A model generated the notes under the pieces. It did no database searches, had not been told where the DNA came from, and was given only the letters and a program-made list of their open reading frames with translations. Positions 31,656-43,579 of a DNA stretch of 64,000 nt are shown piece by piece. Position numbers and translations under genes: made by a program. The stretch's first letter is position 1. The number at the start of each line of letters is the position of its first letter. This stretch comes from Phyllostachys edulis (lineage: Eukaryota; Streptophyta; Magnoliopsida; Poales; Poaceae). The stretch is from positions 49,479,268-49,543,267 of the forward strand of contig CM070566.1 of NCBI GenBank assembly GCA_036346405.1, written 5' to 3'.

Positions 31656-33523
31656 CACCGATCTATGCACAAGAAATAAAGGAAACACTCGAAAAATTAG
31701 TAGATGGTATCTGCGCTACACCAGGAATGATATCCAAAAACATAAAAGTTGTTATACGGTCTCCTTATGGTTTCAAGGAAACTAAGATATTACTTTTAGG
31801 CCCACAAAGTGGTCGTACCTACTGGATATCCTCTTGGTCAAGTTCTCGGAAATAGAGAATCATCAGGACGAATAGAAAAATGGGCGGTCAAGCTTGGGGA
31901 CTTCGATATCCATTTCATTTCATGAACAACAATTAAGTCCCAGGCTTTAGCAGAATTCATCGCCGAATGGACGAACCTTGAACCCACCGAAGGGCCTGAG
32001 TACGAACACCACGGAAAGTGGACCATGTACTTTGACGGTTCCTTGATGATCAAAGGCTAGGGGCTAGAGTTGTCTTGGTATCTCCTACTAGAGAACACAT
32101 TAAGTACGCCATTCAGTTAAACTTTCCTGCTACAAATAAGGCAGCAGAGTATGAGGGTTTACTGGCAGGACTCCGAGCAGCCAAAGCGCTAGGGACTCGT
32201 AGATTACTATTAAAAGGCAATTCTCAACTAGTAGCGAATCAAGTTGGGAAAGAATATCAATACTCAAGTCCCAAGATGTCATCTTATCTAGCGAAAGTAT
32301 GAAAACTCAAAAGGCACTTCTTTGGTTTCTACATCCAATATATTCCTAGAAAGAAAAACTTTCTGGTAGACCAGTTAGCATGGATGGCTTCCTCAAGATC
32401 ACATGTCCCGTCTGGAGTTTTTCTCGAGCAACTTGATAGACCCTCGGTGGTCAAGCATTCAGAAGACATACATGCTCCACTGGAGGTCATACATATTGAT
32501 CCCAGTAGTGATTGCATGACATCAATCTACAATTATCTTCAGCATGGCACACTTCATGAAGATGACGTACAGGCTGATCATACAGCTCGAAAAGCCAAAT
32601 CATACACTCTGATCGAATGTACCCTTTACAAAAGGAGAGCTCACGAAGTGTTGATAAGATGCATATCTCAAACGGATGAGATAAAATTACTATCCGACAT
32701 ACATGGAGGAGTATGTGGAGCACATCATTCCTATAGAACTCTGGTTGGTAAAGCCTTTAGGCAAGGATACTAATGGCCAACTACCCTCAATGATGCAAAA
32801 GATCTTGTGACTAAGTATGTACAATGTCAATTTCATAGTCGACAAATACATCAGCCGGCACAAGATTTGCAAACAATACCTCTGTCTTGGCATTTTGCAA
32901 CCTGGGGATTAGACATTCTGGGACCTTTCCCAAAAGTACCCGGGGCTTTGAATTCCTTTTTGTTATGATTGATACATTCACAAAATGGATAGAAGCTGAG
33001 CTAGTTGTCAAAATAACAACTGAAGCTACCAAAAATTCATCACAAAAAAATATGATCACATGATTTGGTATACCCAATCGTATAATCACAGATAATGGTA
33101 CCCAGTTCTCAAGCGGGAATTTTAGGAATTCTACGAGGATCTAGGTATCAAAATATATTACGCTTCTATGACTCACCCACAGAGTAACGGGGCAATCGAG
33201 TAGGATAATGGCATAATAATACAAGGAGTAAAACGCTGAGTATTCGACTAGTTAATAAAACGGTCAGGTACTTGGGTTCAAGAACTTACCTCTGTCATAT
33301 GGGTTGTTCGGACCATGACTAGTCGTGTGACCGATGAAACACCATTTTTTTTCTGGTTTGCGGTGCTGAAGCAATGCTTCCTCTGGAACTAAAAATTGGC
33401 TCTACACGAACCAATTGTTATAGCGAAGACAATCAAGAAGAACGACGAATCGGCGATATCAATTTCCTTAAAGAAAGACGCAACAAAACCTTGATACGAT
33501 TGGTAGTTTACCAACAAGCCATG
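31656..33523 (+). pseudogene. Tat-lineage gypsy pol remnant: RT/RNase H end, second RNase H, integrase
   Basis: Reading plus strand, blocks appear in the usual order. The RT-RNase H end is at about 31720-31920 (KLLYGLLMVSRKLRYYF, GYPLGQVLGN, KWAVKLGDFDIHF). The additional Tat RNase H is at about 32018-32302 (MYFDGSL, AAEYEGLLAGLRAAKALG). The integrase zinc region is at about 32640-32860 (IHGGVCGAHHSYRTL) and the integrase core start at about 32890-32970 (WGLDILGPFPKVPG). The aspartate expected in the RNase H GDSQLV block is Asn (GNSQLVANQV). Many stops and frameshifts occur. The reading continues through 33374-33528 until a solo LTR interrupts it. Confidence 0.85.
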
Positions 33524-33528
33524 AGAAG

Positions 33529-34355
33529 TGTTGGTGTTTTAGAACCGATCTTACGTAAAGATTGTTTGATTCGGGGGGTCTCCTAGAATGGAATCACGCA
33601 GAGAGATTGACACGAGTATTTTTATACAGGTTCAAGCCTTCTCCGGAGAGAATAACAACCCTACTCCTGTGTGTGTATGGTATTGAGTGTGTTTCGTACA
33701 ATCGGGAGAAAAGACTAAGGCTATTACAGAAGATAGTATCTCACTGTCTTCCTGATTGCTTGTTGTCTCCTCCGATTGGTCGTCTTCTTTCCCTCTCTGA
33801 CCGCTGCCTTTATATAGTCGTGAAGGAATAGCCGTTTTCCCCTGCTGAAGAGACGCATCATCAAATCTTGTAACGGGAGCACGTTTGCAGTAATCATCGG
33901 GATGGTAACTCTTTCACGCCGCCTGGCAGTTACTTGTCAGGGATAATGGGGTATTGTGTGTTATTATTTCGTATAATAACAGCGTATGTTGACTGCTTGG
34001 ATTCCTTAATCAATTGGACCCACTCGCTTGTAGGTTTTATTGATCATAAGGTGGTCGTAGCTGACCTAGTCGTAGAAGAACTTACGACCATAAGGTAGTC
34101 ATAGCAAGACTTACGACTATGGGGTAGTCATAGAATAACTTACGACTGGGTAGTGATCGTAGAAGAACTTACGACCATAAGATAGTCGTAGCAAGACTTA
34201 CGACTATGGGGGTGGTCATAGAAGAACTTACGACCACCTGGTAGGCTTCTCCCTTGTAAGTTTAAGGGGTATACCTAGGGACCACATGACATCATATTTA
34301 CTCATAATAAGAATTATAGATAAAAGATAAAATGAGGATTATTAGATCCTCGTCA
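33529..34355 (-). mobile_element. Solo LTR (827 bp) of a Tat-type gypsy element
   Basis: On the plus strand it runs TGTTGGTG...CCTCGTCA with the 5-bp TSD AGAAG at 33524-33528 and 34356-34360. It splits the host pol frame in the codon region after YQQAM; removing it and one TSD restores continuity. Reversed, it matches the LTR at 22143-22797, including the end with a CTAGGAGACCCCCC block. It carries repeats of GTCGTAGAAGAACTTACGAC (34060-34240) upstream of a minus-strand TATA box (about 33808-33816). No internal sequence remains, so it arose by LTR-LTR recombination. Confidence 0.9.
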
Positions 34356-34360
34356 AGAAG

Positions 34361-34583
34361 GTACCACAGTCGTAAGGTGCAACCTCGCAGTGTAGCTGTA
34401 GGTGATCTAGTTCTTAGGAAAATTCAGAGCTAGGCAAATCGCAACAAGCTTTCACCTAAATGGGAAGGTCTATACACTATGGTCGAAGTAACCAGACCAG
34501 GTTCGGTACGACTTGCCATGTTAGATGGGCATGTTATGTCTAATTCTTGGAATATTGATCAGTTACATAAGTTCTATGTATAA
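34361..34583 (+). pseudogene. C-terminal end of the Tat gypsy polyprotein
   Basis: It continues the frame broken by the solo LTR: VQPRSVAVGDLVLRKIQS, one in-frame stop, KLSPKWEGLY and SWNIDQLHKFYV, ending at TAA 34581-34583. GDLVLRK and PKWEGPY-type blocks are the conserved end of plant Tat integrase polyproteins. Confidence 0.8.
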
Positions 34584-35559
34584 ATATTCTTTTCATTTAC
34601 AATTTCAATAAAGTTGCATTATTTCTTTCCTTTCCGATGAGTGATGTTATTTATATTTCGATTATCCATTGCCTGATCACACACTATTATTGTCTAAAAT
34701 CATCAGAGAAGATCCATCATCCTCCAGCATCCTTCTAAAGGATATCTTTTACTTTTTGGCTTTGATATAGTTATCAAACGCCATGAGGGTCCTTATCGTG
34801 ACCGTTACAGAGATGGTTCTCACGAATGACCGCACACTCTTTTCTCATAGAAAAGACAAGTAAAAGGAAGATCATACAAACAACTAGATATAGTTATTTA
34901 CATGCTTAAGAACTTCAAGACTTTCTTTCTTCACTTCAACATTCTATTCTTCTCTTGTTTTACAACTAGTTGAGACATAGAAAACCTCCTAGTCGAAATC
35001 TCTTCTCTCTGCATGTGGTCCTGCCAACTGGAAGGAGTTTCTTAGTGACGACCATTTTCCTATGATCTTTGCTACTAGTCAAAACTTGAGAACGAATACT
35101 TTTCGCGAAGTATCGATCATGTCTTTGGTTCTTAGCAGTTTTTACGACTAGCTTGGATAATATGTATAAGTAAAAACACTTATCGTTTGTTGCATATATT
35201 TTTGTATAATTTATCATCATTCGTATCATCAACACAAGTTTTATGAAATCTTCCGACAATACAATGTACTATATGCTATTTCGATTATGAAAATAGATCT
35301 AAAATTAGTCGAAATCATACACCGGTTCTGACCAAAACTGGTTTCCTAGTGCTAATTAGATCATTTTTACAACATAATTAGCACATACTTTGTATGTTGG
35401 TCGCAACATGTGCTCTTTTCTTGGTATATTGCTTCCTTAGTAAGTTTCTCTACTACACAAGCATTCAGGGGCTAGGAAATATATGAGTACTCAACAAGTT
35501 GAAATATAAACAAAAGCTTTATTGATGACAAAATGTAAGTTTTTATATTATAATATTTT
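34584..35559 (+). other. Noncoding spacer after Tat pol
   Basis: AT-rich sequence between the pol stop and the antisense ORF region. I see only short frames and no recognised motif. It belongs to the Tat element's long 3' untranslated region. Confidence 0.4.
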
Positions 35560-38500
35560 TTCACTACATCTATTTTACTCCTCGGAGCCACTTGACTGGT
35601 CGCTGTGAAACGGAGATCCGACCTTCATCTCCTCTACAACCTTGTTTCAGAAGGGTTTTACCCCCTCGAAGATCTAGGCCGCCTCTTTTTTCGAGCAGTT
35701 GAAATCTGTTTCAAGTACTTGGAGATTGAGGGAGGGGCCGAAGGCTTTAAGCTTTGCCAAAGCAAAGCTGACTCCATCTACAATGACATCTCTCATGGTC
35801 TTCGTGTGGCTTCTCCGAGAGGTCGCGAGCAGGCATAGGAGAATCTCGAGCTGTTCGCCTTCTCAGTCAGCTCCCTTGAGGACAACAAAAATGCTTCCGC
35901 CCCCATGTCGGAAAGCATCTTGTTGAAGGCAAGGATCTTCTCTTGAATATTCCTCTCACGTTCCTCCTCCTTATTCTATTCAAACTCAAGAGTTGTTTTG
36001 GTTCTGTCTAGCTTTTGAGTTTGCTCTGCACGAGTGGATCAAAGTTAAAAAAGAAATAGACTAAAAGCACATAGTAAACTGGTCGGGCTTATGACCAGTT
36101 ACCTTGAGTCTTCTTCTCTAAAGCTTCAATAGCTTCTTTGTGCTTAAGGGAGGTCTCACTAAATCTAGTCGACCAGTCTTTAATCGACTAGTCTTTGGCT
36201 TTGCACCTCTCATCAAGTGAGGCTATGACGGCTCCCTTAGCCTTAGCCTCTTTTCCAAAATTCTCCAATTCTATGAATTATCATAATGAGAGAATTAAGA
36301 AACAACAAGGAACAAAATAGCAAAAAGGGAAGAAGGGAAGAAGAAGTCAAGAATTAATTACTTTTCAATCGGAGATTTTCCTTTTCCAAAGAAGTAATTC
36401 ACTGGGTCAGCTCTCCGACCACAGCAATGTTCTTCACCATATGCTACAAAAAGCAAAAAATAGTAAACTTCTTTAAGTTTCAGATAAACTCAGAAAAAAT
36501 GCCATAAAAGTGGTCGTAAGAATTTACCTGGCCTGCTTTGTCCGCGTAGTTGGAGTAGACTATCCCAGAATCTGTCCTTGACAATCTGAGATCTTCCTCC
36601 ACCAAACCTCCTCGAGCCTTTTATTATCAAAGACTCAAGATCAGTTGGGGATGTCATTCGGATGAGGAGACCTCCTAATTACAGAAGAACTCCTCTCCAC
36701 ACAATCACTAAAGAAAGAAGGAAGCAAACTTTCTCCCTCCACTTCGACCACTTTGGACCCAGCAGTCAGCAGAACTTGTTGCTGGGACTCTTCTTCAGCC
36801 TTTGCCTCCTTACACGGGGTCAAAGCCATCAAGGATTCTTGAGTCATAGGAGCAAGAACTGGCACTTCCATTTGCTTGGGGGTTGGCTCAACCATCCTTT
36901 CTTTAGGAGTTTCCTCTTGAGGAATACTCTGATCAGAAGTGATCAGAGTACCAGAGGATCTATGAAAACAGAAGAAACGAAGATGAAGATTTCAGAATAC
37001 AAGAAAATCTAAAGTTATGAATTTATGTAGATTTTTTAATTTTACATACATGGTCTTCTTAGTTTTGAAGTTGAAATGCCCTAGAGCAAAATCCAGAGCG
37101 CTCATTTTCCTCTTCTTCTTTTCGACCAACTTTACCAATTTCATTCTAGTAGGGCTGGTCAGACCGCTCATGCCCTCTGACTGGAGATCGGAAGTAATAT
37201 CCCTGACCACCTGTTCGGAAATTGTGGCTTCGTCGACCACTAGGACAGCTGCCTTAGGAGCAACTATCTAGTCGCTCATGGTCACTTCGGAACTAATGAC
37301 CGCCGTAGTTTTGATCGGTGGATCTTCTTTCTCTCCCACCTAATTATTAATTAAGGACTTACGTTCCGAAGAATCCCTAGTCCAATCGTCCCGACCAATG
37401 TAACAGAGCATGGCATGCTCCTGGAGCTTCAGAGGACTTCTTCGGCGCGTGGAGAAATCTTTCACCACATGCCAGGAAGTTAGACCTCTGACGCTAAGGC
37501 AGTTGATGGCTTCAATCCATCTCCCCACCTTTCTCTCCTTCTTCGCGGAGGATCGCCACCGCGGATTTTCAATCGCCACCCGACTGGCAAAGCAAAGGCT
37601 GTCTCCTTTGGTGACCATCATATAGAACCATTTTTTCTTCTATGACGACCACGAAGACTTGGAATACATGCAAATGTACTCCTCACCTTTTCCATCGTGG
37701 AGGCGCAAAGCGCACTCCCTAGTCGACGCTATTGATTTCCCTGACTTCGTCATCTTGTAGAAGTATCTGAGGACCTCCACTGTTGGAAATATGCCCTAGA
37801 GGCAATCATAGAGATGATTATATTTCATTATGTTCAAAATATTGGATAATATGATATCCTGTTCCTTGAATGAATCATTGGTTATGAAGATTAACAAGCA
37901 TATGACTTGTTGGTGAAACTCTTAACTTATATGATGTTGTTCTAAATGTATCCCTGGTCGGATGTCAATGATCGAAACACCAGTGACTCTATCGACCAAC
38001 ACATATATTGATTGATGACCATGTTTCACCGGTCATGGATATAGGGATTATGAATCAATAATGTGGACACATGTTGGAGAACATGGGGTTGGATTGACCC
38101 ACCTTGAGACACTATTGAGATTGTTATGATTCTATGTGTCATTAGTTGGTCTCAAGCAATGATGATGTATAATCCTTAGACCTGATATCAGCACGGTTTC
38201 ATACATGTGTAATAGCACTCTTAGGGGTTGCCAATCGTTACTCGTAATTGGGTAGTTATAAAGGTAGCTTTCGGGTATGCTATGAAACATGCAGAGGAAT
38301 GTGACTGGTCGGATATGGGATTTGCCCCTCCTAGCATAACAGGAGAGATGTCTCTGGGCTCCTCGTCATGGTCGGATAAAAAAAGTGCATGGCCATGCCA
38401 CTAGTGGTCGAAGTGTTCGACCACGTGAAGTTATCCGACACTCGATCGAGAAAGTATTGAACAGTCCATGGATGACACAACATCTCACCTGGAGTTCAAT

Positions 38501-39501
38501 CAGACATCGTGAGGCAAAGGGAAAATACACGAGTAGGTCACTTAGCTCGATCAGTTACGGACTAGTCGTATGGAGATACGAGCTGGTCGTAGACTGGTCG
38601 AACAAAATTCACAGAGTAGTCAAAACCTGGTCGTATAGAGATAGGACCTGGTCGTAAGTGATGGGGACCTGGTCGTAGATTATATTGCACTAAGGTTCGT
38701 CCGATATAATTTGTGTGTATTCGGGAATCATTATGTCCAGCTAGGAACCACTAACGACTCGTGATCGGAAAGGGTTTCTGAGTCACAACTGATTACGCAT
38801 GAACCTACAGGGTCACACATTTAACGGGTTGGAACAAACCAGTATGGATATGATTCGTCAAACGTGTTCGGATAGGATCCGTCATGAGCACTATATAAGG
38901 AGATGCATGAGGCTTTTGGGAGATGTGAGCGTAACAGACAAGACACACGAAAGTCGTGAGTTGAGTTGTTCCACCAAAACCCTAGTCGCCATCTTCCTGA
39001 AAACTCTACCGTGCGACTTGGTGCTAGCACACTAGCGCATGGTTGTTCCTTCCCTGGACGTGTGGATACCATAGAGGCGCTACTGCGGTTGCTGTTGCGC
39101 TTGAGGACGATCTGCGATCTTCACAAGGAACTACAGAGGTCACTGGAGGAGACGATCGACCACGACCACTGCACTGATGTGCTCGACGTTGGACGATTGA
39201 CTATGACCACTACATCGACACACTCTTTGTTGGACCAGGCTGCTCCAACCCTTCTTCTGCTGCTCTACTCGTTTGGTGGTAACGAACTGTGATCATCTAC
39301 TTGCTTGGTTTCCCGGTTTATGTGGTAGAAAATTTTGATTTGTTGCTATCGTAGCCTACCCGTGACCCTACATCCACATCTGGCGAAATCCCGAGGTATG
39401 CTTCGCAAAGATAGATGAAGATGCTAACATTGGCAATCGAATTGGAAGCAAGATTCACCAACTCAACTCCATAATACTCAAGAAATTGGGAGAGGAACGG
39501 T
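35560..39501 (-). pseudogene. Antisense ORF region of the Tat element (Transposase_28-like), split by a solo LTR
   Basis: Tat-lineage elements often carry an extra ORF antisense to pol before the 3' LTR. Here the minus strand reads LSQFLEYYGVELVNL and FIYLCEAYLGISPD (39500-39373). Beyond the solo LTR it continues with KKWFYMMVTKGDSLCF (about 37650-37600) and RWIEAINCLSVRGLTSWHVV (about 37530-37470). These blocks match the 'putative gypsy-type transposon' family common in grasses. Further segments (37240-36992, 36895-36641, 35950-35600) are Lys/Glu-rich, interrupted by likely introns and stops. The function of this ORF in Tat elements is not established. This copy is broken. Confidence 0.65.
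37781..39372 (+). mobile_element. Solo LTR (1592 bp) of a BARE/Angela-like Copia element
   Basis: It starts TGTTGGAAATATGCCCTAGAG, the familiar opening of grass BARE/Angela-type Copia LTRs, and ends GTGACCCTACA. TSD TCCAC lies at 37776-37780 and 39373-39377. The antisense Tat ORF resumes on both sides. A TATA box (CACTATATAAGG) is at about 38890-38901, with TGGTCGTA-type repeats upstream at 38400-38680. The open frame at 38966-39292 is within R/U5 and probably spurious. Confidence 0.88.
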
Positions 39502-39583
39502 TGTAGGCTCAAGGATAACCAACTAGAGGGGGGTGAATAGGAGGTTATAAAAATTCTTGTGCTCCTTTTAACAATTTTAACAA

Positions 39584-39736
39584 GGGAAAATTGGCTACAG
39601 GGCACTGATCAATGTGCTCCTTTGCCAAAGGACATTGGAGAATCGTGCTGCAGCCAGAAAGCACTGAGAAAAGATGTAATTTGGCTACAGGACACTGAAC
39701 CCCTTATTTTATCATTTCCCAGTCGGAGGGAGAGAG
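39584..39736 (+). repeat. Left terminal inverted repeat of the Mutator-like element
   Basis: About 153 bp starting GGGAAAATTGGCTACAGGG. It contains a second GGCTACAGG word (about 39682), and the other end has the same structure. It likely holds the transposase promoter and binding sites. Confidence 0.88.
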
Positions 39737-39955
39737 AAAATATCCGAAAAGACTGGAGTGACCCTGCCCCCTGGTGAACCCGGTGCGATCGAACCCTAAC
39801 GTAACGCAACGGTTCTTCTCCCAACGCAACGGTTCTTCTCCCCGTCGCCCGCACATTATCCTATCTCCCTCACAGTTCTCCCCCAAATCTCTCCCCGTCG
39901 CCACCTTTCGGATTCGACTGGAGCATGTGCTCCTGAGGGCTGAGCTCTATCGGAG

Positions 39956-42897
39956 ATGAAGGCGCCGAAAATGCGGCGGCTCAGGAGCACGGACTCCCCG
40001 TCGAAGCCTGTGAAGCTTGCATGGGTCCCCGATGGGTAAGGTTCATCCTCATGCCGATTTCGTGTTGATCTGGTGTTTGTAGTTTAGATCTGGGTTTATG
40101 TGTGTCGATTTAGGGTTGTGCGCTGAGGTTGCTATCTTCATTCCATTGCAATGTGCGTCGATTTAGGGTTGCGCTCTGATGTTGCTATCTTCGTTCCATT
40201 GCAATGTGCGTCGATTTAGGGTTGCGCTCTGATGTTGCTATCTTCGTTGCATTGTAATGTGCGTTGCGCTCTGATCTTGCTCTCTTCGTTCCATTCTAAT
40301 GTGCGTAGGATGGATCCGGGAGTGGCATGCAGAGTAGCTGTGCGTGTTGGTGCTTATGTCGAGTTCACTGACGACGGTAGGCAGGAGTACCATGTTAGCC
40401 GGGACATTAACTGGGTTTTAGACAGGGATACTAGTTGTTTCCTTGACTTACTGAAAGATCTTGACGATGAGGTGCGACATGGAAGCAACCAAACACTTGC
40501 TGTCACCATTTGGAACAAAAAGTGCAGTAGATATACCGAGGTTGCTTCTGACTCAGCACTGCTTGATGCGTTTGACATGTACTGGGACATCAGGAGGCTC
40601 CCTCTAGTTGTTAGTGTTTCTGGTTCAAATGCAAGTAGGCAGGCAAGTAGTAGCAACCTGTCTTGTGCCCTGCAGGCCACCTCCTCACAGCAGACATTGC
40701 CATCTGCCCCTGATTTGCCAACACAAGCCTGCTGCTCATGTGGACAAATGGGCTGAGGCTGATGATGACCAAGAAGATTATGTGGGTGTGGATGATGAGC
40801 GGCTTGAGTACAAAGATTTGATGTCAGGTGACGATACCTCAGACCAGGAGTATGTGCCAGCTGATGATGATGATGATGATGATCAAAGTGAGTCTTTAGT
40901 TGATGATGAGGCTGGTTGTCAGACTAATGTTCATGTAACTGACATAGAGAATCATAACATAGATGTTGGAGTTACTTTTGAGGATGGTCAATGCTTTAAG
41001 AGGTGTATAAGGCAATATGCAGTGCTTAATGAGGTCCAACTTGCAGCTACCTCCAGTGAGGCATCGAGGTACCGAGCCCATTGCAAGGCCAAGAAGTGCA
41101 AGTGGAGGATACATGCGTCAAGGCTTCAGGATGGAAGGACTTGGATGGTAAGCTTTCTATTTTCATAGTATACATCTTTTGTCATGTACTCATGTCTAAT
41201 GCTTTCCTTTGCAGATTAGGAAGATGCCATACAAACATTCATGTCCAAGCTCTAGCCAAGTAGAGAGGAACTGTATGGCTACCAATGCATGGGTAAAGGA
41301 TAGGGTTATTGCAAAGTTGAGACAGGATCCTACAATTGGTGCTACAGCTCTGAAGAAGTTTTTAGAGGAGAAATTCAAAATCAACATATCATATTATGTT
41401 GTTTGGGATGGGAGGCAAATGGCACTGGATGAGATATTAGGCAGATGGGAGGACAGTTTTCAACATGTTTTCAGCTTCAAGGCAAAATTAGAGAGGAGAT
41501 GTCCTGGCAGCATAGTAGAGATAGAGCATGAGCGGGTTGGCAACAATATGAGGTTCAGCAAGATGTTTGTTGCCCTCAAGGCTTGTGTTGATGGATTCCT
41601 TAATGGTTGTAGACCTTACTTAGGCATTGACTCAACTGTGCTCACTGGTAGGTGGAGGGGTCAGTTGGCATCTGCCATAGGGATTGATGGCCACAATTGG
41701 ATGTTTCCAGTGCCTTATGGAGTCTTTGAGTCGAAAAGTCTTTGAGAATTGGCGATGGTTCATGCAGAATTTGCCTGAGCCATTGGTTCACCCCCAGCTT
41801 GGTGATATCTCTGAGATCTGAGTAAAGGCATTGATATTGGAGTTACTAGGATCTTCTCCAATGGGGTTGAACATAGGGAGTGTATGAGGCACCTTGTCAA
41901 AAATTTCCAGAAGAGGTTTCATGGGGAGGTTTTCCAAAGGCATATGTGGCCTGCCTCCAGGGCTTACAAAAGGGCCAACTTTGACATGCACTACAAGGTA
42001 ATGGAGGAAGCATCACCTAGAGCCATGGAGTGGATTAAGGAGAACCACAAGCATCTATGGGCTAGGAGCATGTTCTCTACTGCAAGTAAATGTGACTATG
42101 TCACAAATAACATTGCAGAGACATTCAACAACTGGGTGAAGCATGAGAAATCACTCCCTGTTATGGAGTTGATGGATAGAATCAGGCAAATGATCATGCA
42201 GAAGATGTGCACCAGGAGAAACCTTGCTGACAAGCTGCAGGGATTGGTACTACCCCATGTCATCAAAGTCCTGAATGCAAAGAGCAGAAACCTGCCATTC
42301 AAAATCTTCCATAGTCATAATTTCACAGGAGAGATTGGTGGCACCAATAAAGACTTAACTACTTGGAGGCATACAGTTGACCTGAATGCTAAGGAATGCA
42401 GCTGCATGGAGTGGCAGCTCACTGGACTACCCTGCACTCATGCTATTTGCCTCATCTTGTTCAAGAGAAATGAAGAACTTGAGAGATATGTGCATGAATA
42501 CTATAGTGTGGACAAATTCAAGGCAGCATATGCAGGTTTAGTGATGCCAATGACAGACAAGAATCAGTGGCCTAAGGTTGACTTAGGATTCAAGCTGTGG
42601 CCACCTATACTCAAGAGGGCAGCAGGAAGGCCAAGGAAAAGAAGGTTCAAAGGATGTGAGGAAGGAGGTTATAGCAAAAGGAGAAGCAAGTGCAAGAGGT
42701 GTGGACAGTTTGGGCACATCATGAAGACATGCAATGAGCCTGCTGCTGACCCAGATGCTCCTCAACCTGCACCCCCAAAGCCAAAGAGAAAGACTAGCAA
42801 AGTAGCTAAGAGAGTAGTCACTATCAATGAATCAGATGCTCCTCCAATCCTCTGTCTGGAATACCACAACGTCCCTGGTCCAGTAACAAGGAGGTAA
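39956..42897 (+). pseudogene. mudrA-type Mutator transposase gene, nearly complete
   Basis: My model has exon 1 at 39956-40035 (ATG at 39956, basic start MKAPKMRRLRS), intron 40036-40308, exon 2 40309-41147, intron 41148-41214 (GTAAGC...GCAG, 67 bp) and exon 3 41215-42897. Both splices keep frame. Domains in order: MuDR DNA-binding region (about 40970-41147), MULE DDE transposase (GIDSTVLTGRWRGQL near 41625; HRECMRHLVKNF near 41876; NIAETFNNWV near 42107), SWIM zinc finger (CSCMEWQLTGLPCTHA, about 42400-42440) and a C-terminal CCHC knuckle (CKRCGQFGHIMKTC, about 42690). Lesions: one frameshift near 40720, a frameshift near 41740, and stops plus a frameshift at 41800-41825 that remove the second catalytic aspartate segment. 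Confidence 0.88.
40100..40307 (+). repeat. Tandem repeats of about 53 bp in the first transposase intron
   Basis: Three and a half units of GTGCGTCGATTTAGGGTTG...TATCTTCGTTCCATTGCAAT lie within intron 1. The last, partial unit carries the splice acceptor (GTGCGTAG). Confidence 0.8.
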
Positions 42898-43304
42898 ATC
42901 TTGTGTACTCCAATCTTGTAAGGTTCTTACTAGTTTGTACATGTCTATACTGCATTGTAACATTTTGTTCATCAACAGCCGGAGCAGTCCTGGGAAGTTA
43001 GTAAGATCAATCTGAAGCAGTCCTGGGAATGCTAGGCATGGATGGGAGAAGAAGGAAGACTTTTGTTTAATTGAATGTTATGGACATGTAATCCACTGAG
43101 TTCCAGTGGCTTTTGTAAGAGTAATGACAGCTAGTTGGTATGGTATGGAATATGTCAATGTGTCATGTAATCTGGAGTTGAACATGAATTCAGGACATGT
43201 CAATATGTCATGTAATCCATTACTTTTGGTATGGAATATGTCACTGTTTAGTTCTGGTATGGTTCTACTATGGTTCTGTCATGTCAATATTGAAGTATTG
43301 TCAT

Positions 43305-43555
43305 TTTCTGGGTTCCTCATTGCATATACCATTCCATCATATTGTCAACCCAATACATAGGGGAAAATTCTGGGTTCCTCGTTGCATATACCATTTCAGC
43401 ATTACAAGCCAGAATATTGTCAACACAATACATAGTCATTTTTCTGGGTTCCTCATTGCATAAACCATTTCAGCATTACAACCCAGAATACTGTCAACAA
43501 AATACATAGGGGAAATTCTGGGTTCCTCATTGCATACACCATTCAGTGCCATGCC
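43305..43555. repeat. Tandem repeats between the two convergent Mutator genes
   Basis: Four units of about 70-80 bp, each starting CTGGGTTCCTCATTGCAT (43308, 43371, 43446 and 43518 approximately), continue CAGCATTACAA, GTCAACA and ATACATAG. They fill the space between the 3' end of the transposase and the stop of the opposing gene and could help termination. Confidence 0.75.
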
Positions 43556-43579
43556 TAACATCTACATGCCTAGCTAAAT

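Noticed and set aside
30399..31785. Several frames of 60-104 residues on both strands
   Set aside because: They overlap in all frames in a region with LTR-like composition; none shows a conserved motif.
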